Shown here one piece after another: positions 1 to 8,784 of a stretch of 64,000 bases of DNA. Source of the DNA: Devosia sp. Root685 (lineage in GTDB: Bacteria; Pseudomonadota; Alphaproteobacteria; Rhizobiales; Devosiaceae); NCBI RefSeq assembly GCF_001427875.1, contig NZ_LMHK01000004.1, positions 309,903 to 373,902 of the forward strand, read 5' to 3'. The translations under genes were made by a program, and so were the position numbers. The notes under the pieces are model-generated. The model made no database searches, was not told where the DNA came from, and worked only from the letters and a program-made list of their open reading frames with translations. How positions within the stretch are numbered: the stretch's first letter is position 1; the number at the start of each line of letters is the position of its first letter.

Positions 1-1
1 C

Positions 2-367
2 TATCCCGCCCTGCCTTTCCTGACGCTGCGCGTTGCCGCCATGGCCTCGGTACACTTCAACGCCGACCTGTGCCTCGCTCTCGTGCGTCCCGAACATGGG
101 CCCTTCTACAAGCGCGTCTTCGGCTCGGAAATCATGAGCGAAGCAAGAAGCTATCCGGGCCTCCATTTCCCGGTCGCCCTTTTCGGCGCGCCGGTTGAAA
201 ACATCCGCACCCGCGTCGCCCAGCGCTTTCCGTTCTTTTTGTCGACCAGCCACGAGCGCGAACAGCTCTTCACCCAGACGATCAAGCAGGGCACGCATCT
301 GCGCATCCGCGCCTCGGCCCGCCACGCCTACGAAAGCGCGCGCGCCGAAATGGCGGAACCGTTCTGA
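2..367 (+). CDS. C-terminal fragment of an N-acyl amino acid synthase FeeM-like protein
   Basis: The reading frame is open from the window edge, so the true start lies outside. About 121 residues are visible. The segment with HFNADLCLALVRPEH, FYKRVFG and the RFPFF motif resembles the C-terminal half of FeeM-type acyltransferases (GNAT fold, autoinducer-synthase relatives), which join acyl chains from acyl-ACP to amino acids. Family assignment comes from motif memory only. The catalytic N-terminal part is not in view. It is followed within 15 bases by a tRNA gene on the opposite strand. It could instead be another GNAT-like protein. Confidence 0.5.
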   Translation, partial: YPALPFLTLRVAAMASVHFNADLCLALVRPEHGPFYKRVFGSEIMSEARSYPGLHFPVALFGAPVENIRTRVAQRFPFFLSTSHEREQLFTQTIKQGTHLRIRASARHAYESARAEMAEPF

Positions 368-380
368 GTGGAAAAGGAAA

Positions 381-456
381 TGGTGCCGCTTAGGTGACTC
401 GAACACCTGACCCCATCATTACGAATGATGTGCTCTACCAACTGAGCTAAAGCGGC
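381..456 (-). tRNA. tRNA-Thr (anticodon CGU)
   Basis: On the minus strand the sequence folds as a full cloverleaf. The acceptor stem GCCGCTT pairs with AAGCGGC. There is a D arm with TTAGCTCAGTTGGTAGAGC, an anticodon stem CATCA/TGATG with loop TTCGTAA, and a T arm with GTTCGAGTC. The anticodon CGT reads ACG (threonine). The 3' CCA is encoded. It lies just downstream of hemY on the same strand. No direct repeat of its 3' end was seen nearby that would suggest an integration site. Confidence 0.96.
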
Positions 457-492
457 GCCGGGCGGGCCATGGCCCGAACGGATGGCGGTCTT

Positions 493-1878
493 TTACTGGT
501 GGTTTTCCGCCGGCGCAAGAGGCAAGACCGGGGCAGGCTTGGGGAAATTCTCCGCGCCTTCACCCGAGGCCACCGACAGCGGCAGAGGCCGCGCATTGCT
601 GGTCACAGGCACTTTCCACTCAAAAGCATCGAGCTTGCCGGTGACTGGAGAGATCGGCTCCCACTCGGCGCTCACCAGCCCATCGGCCGTCCAGGCCGGA
701 TCGCGCGTTGCCCGGAGGCCGCGGGCCAGCCATTCGCGCGCCTTGCCCTGATCGCCGCTTTCCCCTGCTTCGATTTCGGCCATGAGGCTGGCAACGCCCT
801 CGGTGAGATCCGGCCCGGCATAGGGCAGCAGCACGTCGCGGGCGAGCGGCCAATCATAGGCATCCACCGCGGCACGGGCGAGCGCCATGGCAGCCGCGCG
901 GTGTTCGGGCGGCGTATCGACAATCTCGCGCATGCGCTTCAACCGTTCGACCGCCGAGGCGCCGGGCTGGGCGTGACCATAGAGCGCGGCGATATCGGGA
1001 TGACCGGTCGCGCGCCAGATGCGCCGGAGGAGGCTCATCGCCTTGCGGCTCTCGCCTTGATTGATATGGACGCGCGCCGCGATCAGTGCCGCCGGCACGA
1101 AATCGGGCAGCAGCTTGAGCGCCGTCAGCGCATGTTCTAGCGCCGCCAGCGGCTGGCTGGTTTCCGCGTCGCGCGCCCGGGCGGTCTCGATGACCGCCTG
1201 ACGGCGACGCTTTTTGGCCCGGCCTTCGCGGCCCGGCGGCACTTCGGCATTGACCATGGCCACGGCCTCGGCCCAATGGCCACGCTGCACCAGATCGTCA
1301 AAAACGGCTTCCGCCGCCCAGCCACTATCGGGCGCCAGACTCAGTGCCTTGCGCGCAAACGTCAGCGCCGCTTCCGGCCGTTGCTGGGTTCGCGCCTGGT
1401 CATAAAGCCCGGTCAGGGCGGCCAAGGCGGTCTTGTCGCTGGCGATCAACGCCCGATAGTGCTCGCGCGCTGCCGGCATGTCGCCCACAGCCAGATCGGC
1501 CCGCGCCTCCAGCAATTTTGCCGCGCTGTTTTCAGGAAGGCGCGCCTGCGCTTCACGCGCAAGAAGTCGCGCCCGCGCCGGGTCGCCCGATTGGAGGGCA
1601 ATAACGGCATCGGAGAGGGCTTCGACCCCCTGCTCGCGGCGGCGCAGGGCACGACGCCGTGCCATGGCCCGCGGCGCCCCAAAAATGCGGCGCGCAACGG
1701 CCCAGACGAGAATGATAAGCGCTGCCGCAAGCAGCAACAGCACCACGGCCGTGCCCAGGCGCGGCTGCATGCGATAGCCGGCCAGTTCCAGCGTCAGCGT
1801 GCCCGGCAGGGCCATGAGCCAGGCAGCCAGCGCTGCGACGACAAGAGAACCGATGATCCAGAGAGCAAGGCGGATCAT
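493..1878 (-). CDS. hemY: HemY-type membrane TPR protein
   Basis: 461 residues. Two hydrophobic segments lie at about residues 4-24 and 43-63, the usual HemY_N layout. A long alpha-helical, TPR-like soluble part follows, rich in Ala, Arg and Glu. In alphaproteobacteria this protein sits at the end of the hemC-hemD-mitofilin cluster and is thought to scaffold late heme-synthesis steps; it is not the oxidase called HemY in Bacillus. Its ATG overlaps the stop of the upstream mitofilin gene by four bases, so translation is probably coupled. Length and context match the family well. The biochemical role is inferred. Confidence 0.88.
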   Translation of the reverse strand: MIRLALWIIGSLVVAALAAWLMALPGTLTLELAGYRMQPRLGTAVVLLLLAAALIILVWAVARRIFGAPRAMARRRALRRREQGVEALSDAVIALQSGDPARARLLAREAQARLPENSAAKLLEARADLAVGDMPAAREHYRALIASDKTALAALTGLYDQARTQQRPEAALTFARKALSLAPDSGWAAEAVFDDLVQRGHWAEAVAMVNAEVPPGREGRAKKRRRQAVIETARARDAETSQPLAALEHALTALKLLPDFVPAALIAARVHINQGESRKAMSLLRRIWRATGHPDIAALYGHAQPGASAVERLKRMREIVDTPPEHRAAAMALARAAVDAYDWPLARDVLLPYAGPDLTEGVASLMAEIEAGESGDQGKAREWLARGLRATRDPAWTADGLVSAEWEPISPVTGKLDAFEWKVPVTSNARPLPLSVASGEGAENFPKPAPVLPLAPAENHQ

Positions 1879-3128
1879 GCGCCATTCCCCCCCGCCAGCG
1901 CCGCCTGACGAAGCGAGGCGAGGAAGGACTGAGCCGCCGCCTGCTGACTTATTTCTTCGGCCACCGCACCCGTGGCCGTCCGCATGGACGGCGGCAGGGC
2001 ATCGAGTTCGGTCTTGGCCGCGATGAAATCGCCGCGCCCGATGGCGCCTTCGAGCCGGGCGACCACGGCCTCCGGCCCATCGCCTTCCACCGCCTCGGTC
2101 GGGCGCAGGGCAATGATGCCGCGGAACCAGTCGGACGTTGCTTCCTGCCAGCCCGCATTGGCGCCAACCGGCCGGCCGGCCAAAATATCGGGCAGGACAG
2201 CGTTGAAATCGCGCGCGATGAGATCGGGCCGCTTGAGCCCCGTCATGGCACTAGCGAGCACGGGCTCGGGGACGCTGAGATTGGGCAGCGCCTGCCGCAG
2301 CGCCGCCACTTCCGCGTCATAAGCGGCGCCGGTGGCAAAAGCCGTTTCAAATCCGGAAACGATGAGCGGCAGGCGCACCTGCCCCGCTTCGATCGCGGTG
2401 CCTTCAGAAAAATCCGTTTCGAGCGTCGCGACCTTGGCCGAAACACCGGCAAGGTCGGTCTGCGTCTGGGACGAAGCCTGGCGCAAGGCCGCCAGTTCGG
2501 CTTCGAGGGCCGCAATGGCAGCGGCATTTTTGCTGGCGGTTTCGCTCACGGCCTGCGGGGCCGCCGTCAATTCATCGACCCGGGCGCTCAAAGCCGCGAG
2601 GTCGCCTGAGATCTGGCTGGACGATGCCGCATCCTCGGCCGGAGCGGGGACGCCCGGATTGGTTTCAAGGCCAGCAACCCGCGCCGTCAGCCGCGCCAAT
2701 TCACCCTGCAGGGTGGAGGTGACGGTTTCAAGCTCCGGCACGGCCGTTGCAAAGGTGGCGATACGCGGATCGGCCGGCTGCGCCACCGGAGCGACCGCGG
2801 GCCAGTAGCCAAGCAGTGCCAGCCCATAAGCAGCACCGAGACCTACGACCCCGCCAACAAGACCGGCGAGCCACGCGGCACCAGCCCCCGATTCAGCGGA
2901 AGAAACCGGCGGCGCGATCGGTTTTGATTCGGGCTTCGTCGTCGCCGCACTTGCCGAAGTGGTCTTGGCCGGGTCGGGCTTGGCCTCTGGTTGAGGTTTA
3001 GCCGCCGCGGGCTTAATCGATTCGGCCGGGCGCGCCGTGCCTTCGAGCACGGGTGGCTTTACCGCGCCGGACTTGCCGGCGGGGCTGGTTGGGGTTGCGG
3101 CGCTTGTCTTGTCCTTGGGATCAGCCAT
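1875..3128 (-). CDS. Mitofilin-like inner-membrane protein (COG4223)
   Basis: 417 residues. The N-terminal 80 residues are rich in Pro, Ala and Lys and probably disordered in the cytoplasm. One membrane segment follows at about residues 84-108 (AAWLAGLVGGVVGLGAAYGL). Then comes an Ala/Glu/Leu-rich coiled coil to about residue 240 and a helical C-terminal domain. This is the bacterial Mic60/mitofilin architecture, conserved in alphaproteobacteria between hemD and hemY and linked to inner-membrane shaping. It overlaps hemY by four bases and starts 24 bases downstream of hemD, so it belongs to the hemCD operon. Confidence 0.85.
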   Translation of the reverse strand: MADPKDKTSAATPTSPAGKSGAVKPPVLEGTARPAESIKPAAAKPQPEAKPDPAKTTSASAATTKPESKPIAPPVSSAESGAGAAWLAGLVGGVVGLGAAYGLALLGYWPAVAPVAQPADPRIATFATAVPELETVTSTLQGELARLTARVAGLETNPGVPAPAEDAASSSQISGDLAALSARVDELTAAPQAVSETASKNAAAIAALEAELAALRQASSQTQTDLAGVSAKVATLETDFSEGTAIEAGQVRLPLIVSGFETAFATGAAYDAEVAALRQALPNLSVPEPVLASAMTGLKRPDLIARDFNAVLPDILAGRPVGANAGWQEATSDWFRGIIALRPTEAVEGDGPEAVVARLEGAIGRGDFIAAKTELDALPPSMRTATGAVAEEISQQAAAQSFLASLRQAALAGGNGA

Positions 3129-3152
3129 GTGCGCTCCTTCTGCCTTGCCCGA

Positions 3153-3884
3153 TCATGACCCAGATTGCTCGCGGGCAAAAGCCAGCGTCAGGGACATCAT
3201 CGCTTCTTCATCCGGCCGGTCGGCCAGATGCACGCGGGTAAAATGCTTTTCAACGAGCGGCTGCGCGACATTTTCCGACAGGCAGAACACCGCCAGATCG
3301 CGCTTTTTTGCCGCGCTGAGTCTTTCGCCCACCAGCGTGCAAAAAATCTCGGCCGTTCGCCTCGAATAGACCAGCACCGCATCAAGACCGCCAGTTTCGA
3401 GCGCGGTGAGCGTGCGGTCCGGAAAATGCGATTCGGCGACCATGTCATAGACCGTCGCCGTCACCACCATGATCCCATGGGGGGCCAGTGCCTGGGCCAG
3501 GTCGCCGCTAAGATGCCGCCCGGCCGGATAAAGCACCGGCCCTTCGAGACGCGCCAGCGCCAGCATCGTCGTCAGCCGCTCGAACGTACCGCCGGCGCTG
3601 AACACTTCGGCAAAACCAAGTTCGCGCGCCTCGTGCGCCGTCCGATCGCCAACCGCATAGACCGGCAGATGCATGAGATCGGCGAGCATACCCTTGTCTT
3701 CTAGCGCTCGCAGGGCATTGGCGCTGGTCACGGCCAGGGCCGCAAAGCCGGACACAGCCGGCAGATGAAAATCGAGCGCGGCCCGCCTCAGCAATGGGGC
3801 CGCCACCGCGTCAATGCCGAGCGCTGCCAGCCGATCGATACTGGCCTGGGCATCCGGCTCCGGACGAGTAACGAGCACGCGCAT
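3153..3884 (-). CDS. hemD: Uroporphyrinogen-III synthase
   Basis: 243 residues. HemD closes and inverts ring D of hydroxymethylbilane to give uroporphyrinogen III in heme and corrin synthesis. The N-terminus MRVLVTRPEPDAQ is the family hallmark, and the C-terminal half carries the loose fold of the second domain (DAVLVYSRRTAE). I chose the ATG at 3884 because the family normally begins exactly at MRVLVTRP. An in-frame ATG at 3902 would add six residues and overlap hemC by 13 bases. HemD sequences are poorly conserved, but the position directly after hemC makes the call safe. Confidence 0.92.
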   Translation of the reverse strand: MRVLVTRPEPDAQASIDRLAALGIDAVAAPLLRRAALDFHLPAVSGFAALAVTSANALRALEDKGMLADLMHLPVYAVGDRTAHEARELGFAEVFSAGGTFERLTTMLALARLEGPVLYPAGRHLSGDLAQALAPHGIMVVTATVYDMVAESHFPDRTLTALETGGLDAVLVYSRRTAEIFCTLVGERLSAAKKRDLAVFCLSENVAQPLVEKHFTRVHLADRPDEEAMMSLTLAFAREQSGS

Positions 3885-3889
3885 GATTT

Positions 3890-4828
3890 TTATGCCATCC
3901 ACTGCTTGAGCCAGTCGGGCCCGGCCTGATCGAGCAGAGCTCTCCCGACCTTTTCGCCCAAAACCTGCGGATCCCCGCCGCTCGCCTCGGCGCGGAACGT
4001 GGTCTGCCCATCAAGGCTGAGGATTTCGCCCTTGAGGCTCAGCGCGCCGCCCTGCCCCGCGGTAAAAGCCCCCACCGGCGTGCGGCAGGACCCATCGAGC
4101 ACGGCCAGCATCGCCCGCTCGGCTGCGATCCGCGCATGGGTCTGCGCGTGATCAAGCGGCGCCGCAATATCGAGAAACCGCCCGTCGCCGCTGCGCACGG
4201 CAAGTCCGATTGCCCCCTGGGCCGGTGCCGGCATGAAATTGTCCGGGTCCAAAATAGAGGTCGCCCGATGGGACTCGCCCAGCCGGTTTAGTCCCGCCAC
4301 GGCCAAGAGGGTCGCGTCCGCCACCCCATCGGCCAGCTTTTGCAGCCGCGTATGCACATTGCCGCGAAACGGCACGATGCTGAGATCGGGCCGCAGGCGC
4401 AGGGCCTGAGCCGCGCGGCGAATAGACGAGGTGCCGAATTTTGCCCCCTGCGGAAGTTGGTCTATCCCCGCGGCGTTGAGGGACAAAAAAGCATCGCGCA
4501 CATCTTCGCGTTCGAGAAAGGCGGCAAGCGCCATCCCATCGGGCAGGCCCGTCGCCACATCCTTGCTCGAATGCACCCCGATATCGACCCGGCCGGAAAG
4601 CAACGCCTCGTCGATCTCCTTGGTGAAAACCCCTTTGCCGCCAATGGTCGACAGCGACACGTTTGCATCCTGGCTGCGATCGCCGCCGGTCGAAAACACT
4701 TCGATGTGAATGTCCTCTTCAGCCACGCCATGTGCCGTGGAAAGCAGGCTGCGCACCAGTTTCGCCTGGGCCAGCGCCAGCGGGCTACCGCGCGTTCCGA
4801 TCCGGGCGAAGGGGGCTGGCGATTGCAT
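3890..4828 (-). CDS. hemC: Porphobilinogen deaminase (hydroxymethylbilane synthase)
   Basis: 312 residues. The enzyme joins four porphobilinogens into hydroxymethylbilane. The N-terminal TRGSPLALAQ and the inner GNVHTRLQKL segment (the family's RGNxxTRL) are present. Cys248 lies in LDGSCRTPVGAF, where it holds the dipyrromethane cofactor. Length is normal for the family. It is the first gene of the hemC-hemD-mitofilin-hemY operon and diverges from tsaD across about 80 bases, a shared promoter region typical of Hyphomicrobiales. Confidence 0.97.
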   Translation of the reverse strand: MQSPAPFARIGTRGSPLALAQAKLVRSLLSTAHGVAEEDIHIEVFSTGGDRSQDANVSLSTIGGKGVFTKEIDEALLSGRVDIGVHSSKDVATGLPDGMALAAFLEREDVRDAFLSLNAAGIDQLPQGAKFGTSSIRRAAQALRLRPDLSIVPFRGNVHTRLQKLADGVADATLLAVAGLNRLGESHRATSILDPDNFMPAPAQGAIGLAVRSGDGRFLDIAAPLDHAQTHARIAAERAMLAVLDGSCRTPVGAFTAGQGGALSLKGEILSLDGQTTFRAEASGGDPQVLGEKVGRALLDQAGPDWLKQWMA

Positions 4829-4906
4829 TATGGCTCTGTCCTAGTGTAGCGAAAACCGTCAAGGGCGCCTCGCGCCGCTTCACCCTTGGGAGTAGACCAG
4901 TTCGTC

Positions 4907-5986
4907 GTGACCGGGCAAGCGCAAGCCATCATTCTGGGTATCGAGACAAGCTGCGATGAAACCGCGGCCTCCGTGGTGGTGCGGGATCAATCCGGCCATG
5001 GGACCATTCGTTCCAATGTCGTGCGCAGCCAGCTCGACGAGCATGCCGCCTTTGGCGGCGTGGTGCCCGAACTCGCCGCCCGCGCTCATGTCGAATGGCT
5101 CGATCACATCATTGCGCAGGCCATGGACGAAGCCGGCATCGCCCTGAGTGATATCGACGCGGTTGCCGCAACGGCCGGGCCCGGACTGATCGGCGGCGTG
5201 CTTGTGGGCCTCACCACCGCCAAGGCTCTTGCCGCCTCGCTCGATAAACCCCTGATTGCCATAAACCACCTCGAAGGCCATGCGCTGACGGCGCGGCTGA
5301 CCAATGGCGTAAAATTTCCCTATCTGATGCTGCTGGTTTCCGGCGGTCATAGCCAGTTCGTTCTGGTGCGCGGCGTTGGCGACTATGAACGCTGGGGCGG
5401 CACCATCGACGATGCCCTTGGCGAAGCCTTTGATAAGGTAGCAAAACTTCTTTCGCTGGGTCATCCCGGCGGCCCCGCCGTTGAGCGCATCGCGCAACAG
5501 GGCGACCCCAAGCGTTTCAAGTTCCCAAAACCTCTCCTCCGCGAAGAGCGTCTCGACTTTTCCTTCTCCGGCCTGAAGACCGCCGTGCGTCTTCAAGCCG
5601 AGGCGCTGGCGCCACTGAGCGATCAGGACGTCGCCGATATCGCCGCCAGTTTTCAGGACACCGTGGCCTTCATCGTCGGTTTTCGCGCCCGCCAGGCCCT
5701 CGAAAAATTCGCGACCCAGTTTTCCGGCGAACCGATTCGCCTCGTCGTCGCCGGCGGCGTCGCCGCCAATCGCCGCATTGCCGAAGCGCTGCAGGCGCCC
5801 TGCACCGAACTTGGCGCCGATCTCATCGTCCCGCCCATTGCGCTTTGCACCGACAATGGCGCCATGATCGCCTGGGCCGGTGCCGAACGCTTTGCCCTTG
5901 AGGACACCGATAGCCTTGCCATTGCCGCCCGCCCGCGCTGGCCGCTGCAGGACGAAGACATGAAGGTGAAAAGCCATGGCGCTTGA
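4907..5986 (+). CDS. tsaD: tRNA N6-threonylcarbamoyladenosine transferase TsaD
   Basis: 359 residues from the GTG at 4907; a TTG at 4886 would add seven. TsaD transfers the threonylcarbamoyl group to A37 of ANN-decoding tRNAs. The N-terminal [12 protein letters not shown] motif, the metal-binding H-x3-H in NHLEGHAL, the VSGGHSQ loop and the [12 protein letters not shown] segment are all visible. I preferred the GTG because the family starts only a few residues before ILGIETSCD. The gene overlaps gpsA by 11 bases, the usual order tsaD-gpsA-yciI-EVE in this group. Confidence 0.96.
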   Translation: MTGQAQAIILGIETSCDETAASVVVRDQSGHGTIRSNVVRSQLDEHAAFGGVVPELAARAHVEWLDHIIAQAMDEAGIALSDIDAVAATAGPGLIGGVLVGLTTAKALAASLDKPLIAINHLEGHALTARLTNGVKFPYLMLLVSGGHSQFVLVRGVGDYERWGGTIDDALGEAFDKVAKLLSLGHPGGPAVERIAQQGDPKRFKFPKPLLREERLDFSFSGLKTAVRLQAEALAPLSDQDVADIAASFQDTVAFIVGFRARQALEKFATQFSGEPIRLVVAGGVAANRRIAEALQAPCTELGADLIVPPIALCTDNGAMIAWAGAERFALEDTDSLAIAARPRWPLQDEDMKVKSHGA

Positions 5987-6962
5987 AACGGTCGCGGTTT
6001 TGGGCGGCGGCGCCTGGGGCACGGCTCTGGCGCAAGCCGCCGCCATGGCCGGACGCAGTGTTACGCTGGTGCTCCGCAACCAGGCCCAGGCCGACGCGCT
6101 CAACGCCACGCATATCAATGAGGCCGCTCTGCCCGGCCAGACGCTGCTCCCGTCCATCACCGCCAGCATCGAATCCATATCAGCCGATATTTTTATCCTC
6201 GCCGTGCCCGCGCAAGCAACGCGAACACTGCTTACATCGCTTGATCCCAACCTCTTGGCCGGCAAACCCGTCGTGCTCTCCGCCAAAGGCCTCGAAACCG
6301 GTACCCTCGCCCGCCAGAGCGAAATTTTGGCCGATATGGCACCTGATGCCATCGGCTACGTCCTCTCCGGCCCGAGCTTTGCCGGCGATGTCGCTGCCGG
6401 CCGGCCCACCGCCGTCACCCTTGCAGGCGACGATGCCAGTGCCACCTCCGATCTTGCCACCGCGCTCGCCGGCCCCAGTTTTCGCCCCTATGCGGCCGAT
6501 GACCGTATTGGCGTCGAAATCGCCGGGGCGCTCAAAAATGTCTATGCCCTCGCCTGTGGCGCCGTCGAAGGCGCCAGCCTTGGCGCCTCAGCCCGCTCGG
6601 CCCTGATCGCGCGCGGCTATGCCGAAATGGCGCGCATGGTCCATGCCCTTGGCGGCTCGGCTCATACCCTGACCGGCCTTGCCGGCCTCGGCGATCTCAC
6701 ATTGACCTGCACCTCGGTGCAGTCGCGAAACTACCAGTTCGGCATGGCGCTCGGCGCCGGTCGCAAGACATCAGATATTCTGGCCGGTGGCGCCAAACTG
6801 GCCGAAGGCGTTGCGACCGCTCCGGTGGCCGCCGCCCTCGCCGGCAGTCTCGATGTCGACGCCCCGCTCATCCATGCCGTCGACGCCTTCGTTGCCGGCC
6901 GCGCCGATATCGCCACCATCGTTGCGGGTCTGATGTCCCGTCCGCTCAAGAGAGAACACTGA
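5976..6962 (+). CDS. gpsA: Glycerol-3-phosphate dehydrogenase [NAD(P)+]
   Basis: 328 residues. GpsA reduces dihydroxyacetone phosphate to sn-glycerol 3-phosphate, the backbone for phospholipids. The dinucleotide-binding motif [11 protein letters not shown] lies at residues 10-20, and the catalytic Lys sits in [15 protein letters not shown]. The [12 protein letters not shown] stretch is also diagnostic. The start overlaps the end of tsaD, and the yciI-like gene follows three bases after the stop, so this is one transcription unit. Confidence 0.97.
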   Translation: MALETVAVLGGGAWGTALAQAAAMAGRSVTLVLRNQAQADALNATHINEAALPGQTLLPSITASIESISADIFILAVPAQATRTLLTSLDPNLLAGKPVVLSAKGLETGTLARQSEILADMAPDAIGYVLSGPSFAGDVAAGRPTAVTLAGDDASATSDLATALAGPSFRPYAADDRIGVEIAGALKNVYALACGAVEGASLGASARSALIARGYAEMARMVHALGGSAHTLTGLAGLGDLTLTCTSVQSRNYQFGMALGAGRKTSDILAGGAKLAEGVATAPVAAALAGSLDVDAPLIHAVDAFVAGRADIATIVAGLMSRPLKREH

Positions 6963-6964
6963 AA

Positions 6965-7258
6965 ATGCTCTATGCCATGATCGCCAAGGACGCACCCGGC
7001 GCCCTCCAGACCCGCCTCGATACCCGGCCCGTGCATCTCGAACACCTCAATTCCCTCGGCAAGAAGCTGGTTTTCGCTGGCGCCCTGCTCGATGCCGACG
7101 AAAAGCCTGAAGGTTCTATCGTCGTCTTCGAGGCAGAAAATCTCGTCGAAGCCGAAGCCCTGGCCGCTGCCGATCCCTTCGTGCCGGCCGGGGTTTTCGC
7201 CAGCTATGAAGTAAAACGCTGGCGCGTGGCCATCAACAACACATCGGCGGAGTTCTAA
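6965..7258 (+). CDS. YciI-family protein
   Basis: 97 residues, a single YciI/YCII alpha-beta domain: MLYAMIAKDAPGALQTRL at the N-terminus, then LVFAGALLDADEKPEGSIVVFEA and a final strand with SYEVKRWRVAI. The family has a ferredoxin-like fold and a His-Asp pair of unclear function; some members have weak dehydrochlorinase-like activity. It is sandwiched between gpsA and the EVE-domain gene with gaps of two and five bases, so it is co-transcribed. The specific role is unknown. Confidence 0.85.
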   Translation: MLYAMIAKDAPGALQTRLDTRPVHLEHLNSLGKKLVFAGALLDADEKPEGSIVVFEAENLVEAEALAAADPFVPAGVFASYEVKRWRVAINNTSAEF

Positions 7259-7263
7259 AACCC

Positions 7264-7698
7264 ATGGCCTACTGGCTGATGAAATCCGAGCCCGATGTTT
7301 TTTCCTTCGATGATCTCGTTGCCAAGACCGGCCGCGGCGAAGTCGAAGAGTGGCATGGCGTGCGCAATTACGCAGCGCGCAACAACATGAAGGCGATGGC
7401 CATCGGCGACGAGGCCTTCTTCTACCACTCCAATATCGGCAAGGAGATCGTCGGCATCATGAAGGTGGTGGCATCAGCCCATCCCGATTCGACCGGCGAG
7501 CTCAACGCCAAGGGCGAAGTGGTCTGGGAATGCGTCGATGTGCAGTCGGTAAAGCCGTTTCCCCGCCCCGTCACACTTGCCGAAATCAAGGCGACCGAGG
7601 CCCTGGCCGAAGTCGAGCTCGTAAAATATTCGCGGCTATCGGTGTCGAAAGTCAGCGAAGCCGAATGGAAATTGCTGTGTCAGATGGGTGGGCTTTAG
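7264..7698 (+). CDS. EVE-domain protein
   Basis: 144 residues spanning one EVE domain (PUA-like fold). The start MAYWLMKSEPDVFSFDDL and the segment WHGVRNYAARNNMKAM are characteristic, as is FYHSNIGKEIVGI. EVE domains bind modified bases in DNA or RNA. This housekeeping form, at the end of the tsaD-gpsA operon, is widespread in alphaproteobacteria and has no fixed name. A parS-like site lies just after its stop, followed by a palindromic repeat. Confidence 0.88.
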   Translation: MAYWLMKSEPDVFSFDDLVAKTGRGEVEEWHGVRNYAARNNMKAMAIGDEAFFYHSNIGKEIVGIMKVVASAHPDSTGELNAKGEVVWECVDVQSVKPFPRPVTLAEIKATEALAEVELVKYSRLSVSKVSEAEWKLLCQMGGL

Positions 7699-7704
7699 CG
7701 CAAC

Positions 7705-7718
7705 GATTCACGTGAAAC
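7705..7718. other. parS: parS-like site (GATTCACGTGAAAC)
   Basis: One mismatch from the alphaproteobacterial ParB site GTTTCACGTGAAAC. It lies seven bases after the EVE gene stop, in an intergenic region. ParB binding is inferred. Confidence 0.6.
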
Positions 7719-7734
7719 GCTGATATCAAACCAC

Positions 7735-7808
7735 GATGTCATCCCCGCGAAAGCGGGGATCGCTGTTTCCGGCAACGGCGAAAGGATTCCCGCTTTCGCG
7801 GGAATAAC
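7735..7808. repeat. Family B palindromic repeat, copy 1
   Basis: Two short palindromes, ATCCCCGCGAAAGCGGGGAT and ATTCCCGCTTTCGCGGGAAT, face each other across about 28 bases. The unit lies between the convergent EVE gene and the 99-residue gene. It may end transcription in both directions. Four further copies occur in the window. Confidence 0.85.
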
Positions 7809-7828
7809 GCCGTGGATAGGTGGGCCAC

Positions 7829-8128
7829 CTAATCCCGCGGCACGAAAGTGAACTCCGCCTCGTTTCCGCCCGAGGGATCATCGGTCACCTCGATCGCGAG
7901 CCCACCCTTTTCGAGCGCCACGAACCATTCTTCCCAGCTTACCAGCTGAAAGCCGTCGATCCGGTCCGGCCCCTCATTGCCTTCGGCATTGAGCGCATCC
8001 TGCCCAAAGGTGATCTGCAGTACCGTCCGGATACCGGTGCCATCAGGCACGTCCATCAGCACGGGATTGCCGGCGCGGGCCTCCACCCATTCGCGAATGG
8101 CCTGGCGGTCGGTAAGGATTTTGGACAT
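7829..8128 (-). CDS. Conserved hypothetical protein (99 aa)
   Basis: 99 residues with no signal peptide or membrane segment. It is acidic, with Trp pairs (VSWEEWFVALEKGG) and a C-terminal FTFVPRD. The codon pattern (G/C at third positions) agrees with its neighbours, which supports a real gene. I do not recognise the family. It stands alone, convergent with the EVE gene and divergent from rimM, and could be a small cytoplasmic protein of lineage-restricted distribution. Confidence 0.7.
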   Translation of the reverse strand: MSKILTDRQAIREWVEARAGNPVLMDVPDGTGIRTVLQITFGQDALNAEGNEGPDRIDGFQLVSWEEWFVALEKGGLAIEVTDDPSGGNEAEFTFVPRD

Positions 8129-8247
8129 GACGCTTCTCCATGGAACACTTGGCAGAAGAAAGCCCCAATGAGGCGCAAGGTTCCGCCGTTTGCGTGAGCG
8201 TGCAACCCTGCTAAGGGTGCGCTATCCGAAGGACTAGGGGACTAGCA

Positions 8248-8784
8248 ATGGCCGCGCCAGAGAACCGTATTCTGATGGGCAAGATCGGCGCCGCCCATGG
8301 CATCAAGGGCGAAGTCCGCATCACCGCCTTTACCGGCGATCCCGAAGCCATCGCGAGCTATGGCCCGCTCGATACCGACCGTGCCGGCCTCACCATCACC
8401 ATCGAAACGGCGCGCCTCAGCAAGAACGTGCTCGTCGCGCGGCTAAAAGGCATTCGCGACCGCAACGCGGCTGAGCTTCTCAACGGCGTTTCGCTCTTTG
8501 TCGATCGCGCCCGCCTGCCCGATCCGGACGACGAGGATGATTTCTATCACGCCGACCTCATCGGCCTCGACGCGCGGCTCGATACCGGGGTCAGCATTGG
8601 CGAAGTGTCGGCCCTCCTCAACTTTGGCGCGGGCGACCTTCTCGAAGTGCGCGATCCGCGCTCGGGCGACACCTTTCTTTATCCCTTCACCAAAACGGTT
8701 GTGCCGACCGTGCGCATTGCCGATGGTTTTCTGGTGATCGCCCCACCGGTCGATGCCGATCCGGGCGAGGAAGAGCCGGACTGA
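8248..8784 (+). CDS. rimM: Ribosome maturation factor RimM
   Basis: 178 residues. RimM helps assemble the 30S head by binding ribosomal protein S19. The N-terminal RimM domain starts with [18 protein letters not shown], and the C-terminal PRC barrel contains [18 protein letters not shown] and [13 protein letters not shown]. The stop overlaps the trmD start by one base. In most relatives rpsP (S16) precedes rimM; here the upstream gene is instead an unrelated gene on the opposite strand, so the usual rpsP-rimM-trmD-rplS operon is broken at its first member. Confidence 0.96.
   Translation: MAAPENRILMGKIGAAHGIKGEVRITAFTGDPEAIASYGPLDTDRAGLTITIETARLSKNVLVARLKGIRDRNAAELLNGVSLFVDRARLPDPDDEDDFYHADLIGLDARLDTGVSIGEVSALLNFGAGDLLEVRDPRSGDTFLYPFTKTVVPTVRIADGFLVIAPPVDADPGEEEPD

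Noticed and set aside
381..456. tRNA-Thr as an attachment site for an island
   Set aside because: No integrase and no direct repeat of the tRNA 3' end seen; the flanking genes on the right are core genes.
4880..6352. 490-codon minus-strand frame opposite tsaD and gpsA
   Set aside because: Both plus-strand genes have complete catalytic motifs. The minus frame has no recognisable domain and no plausible start context.
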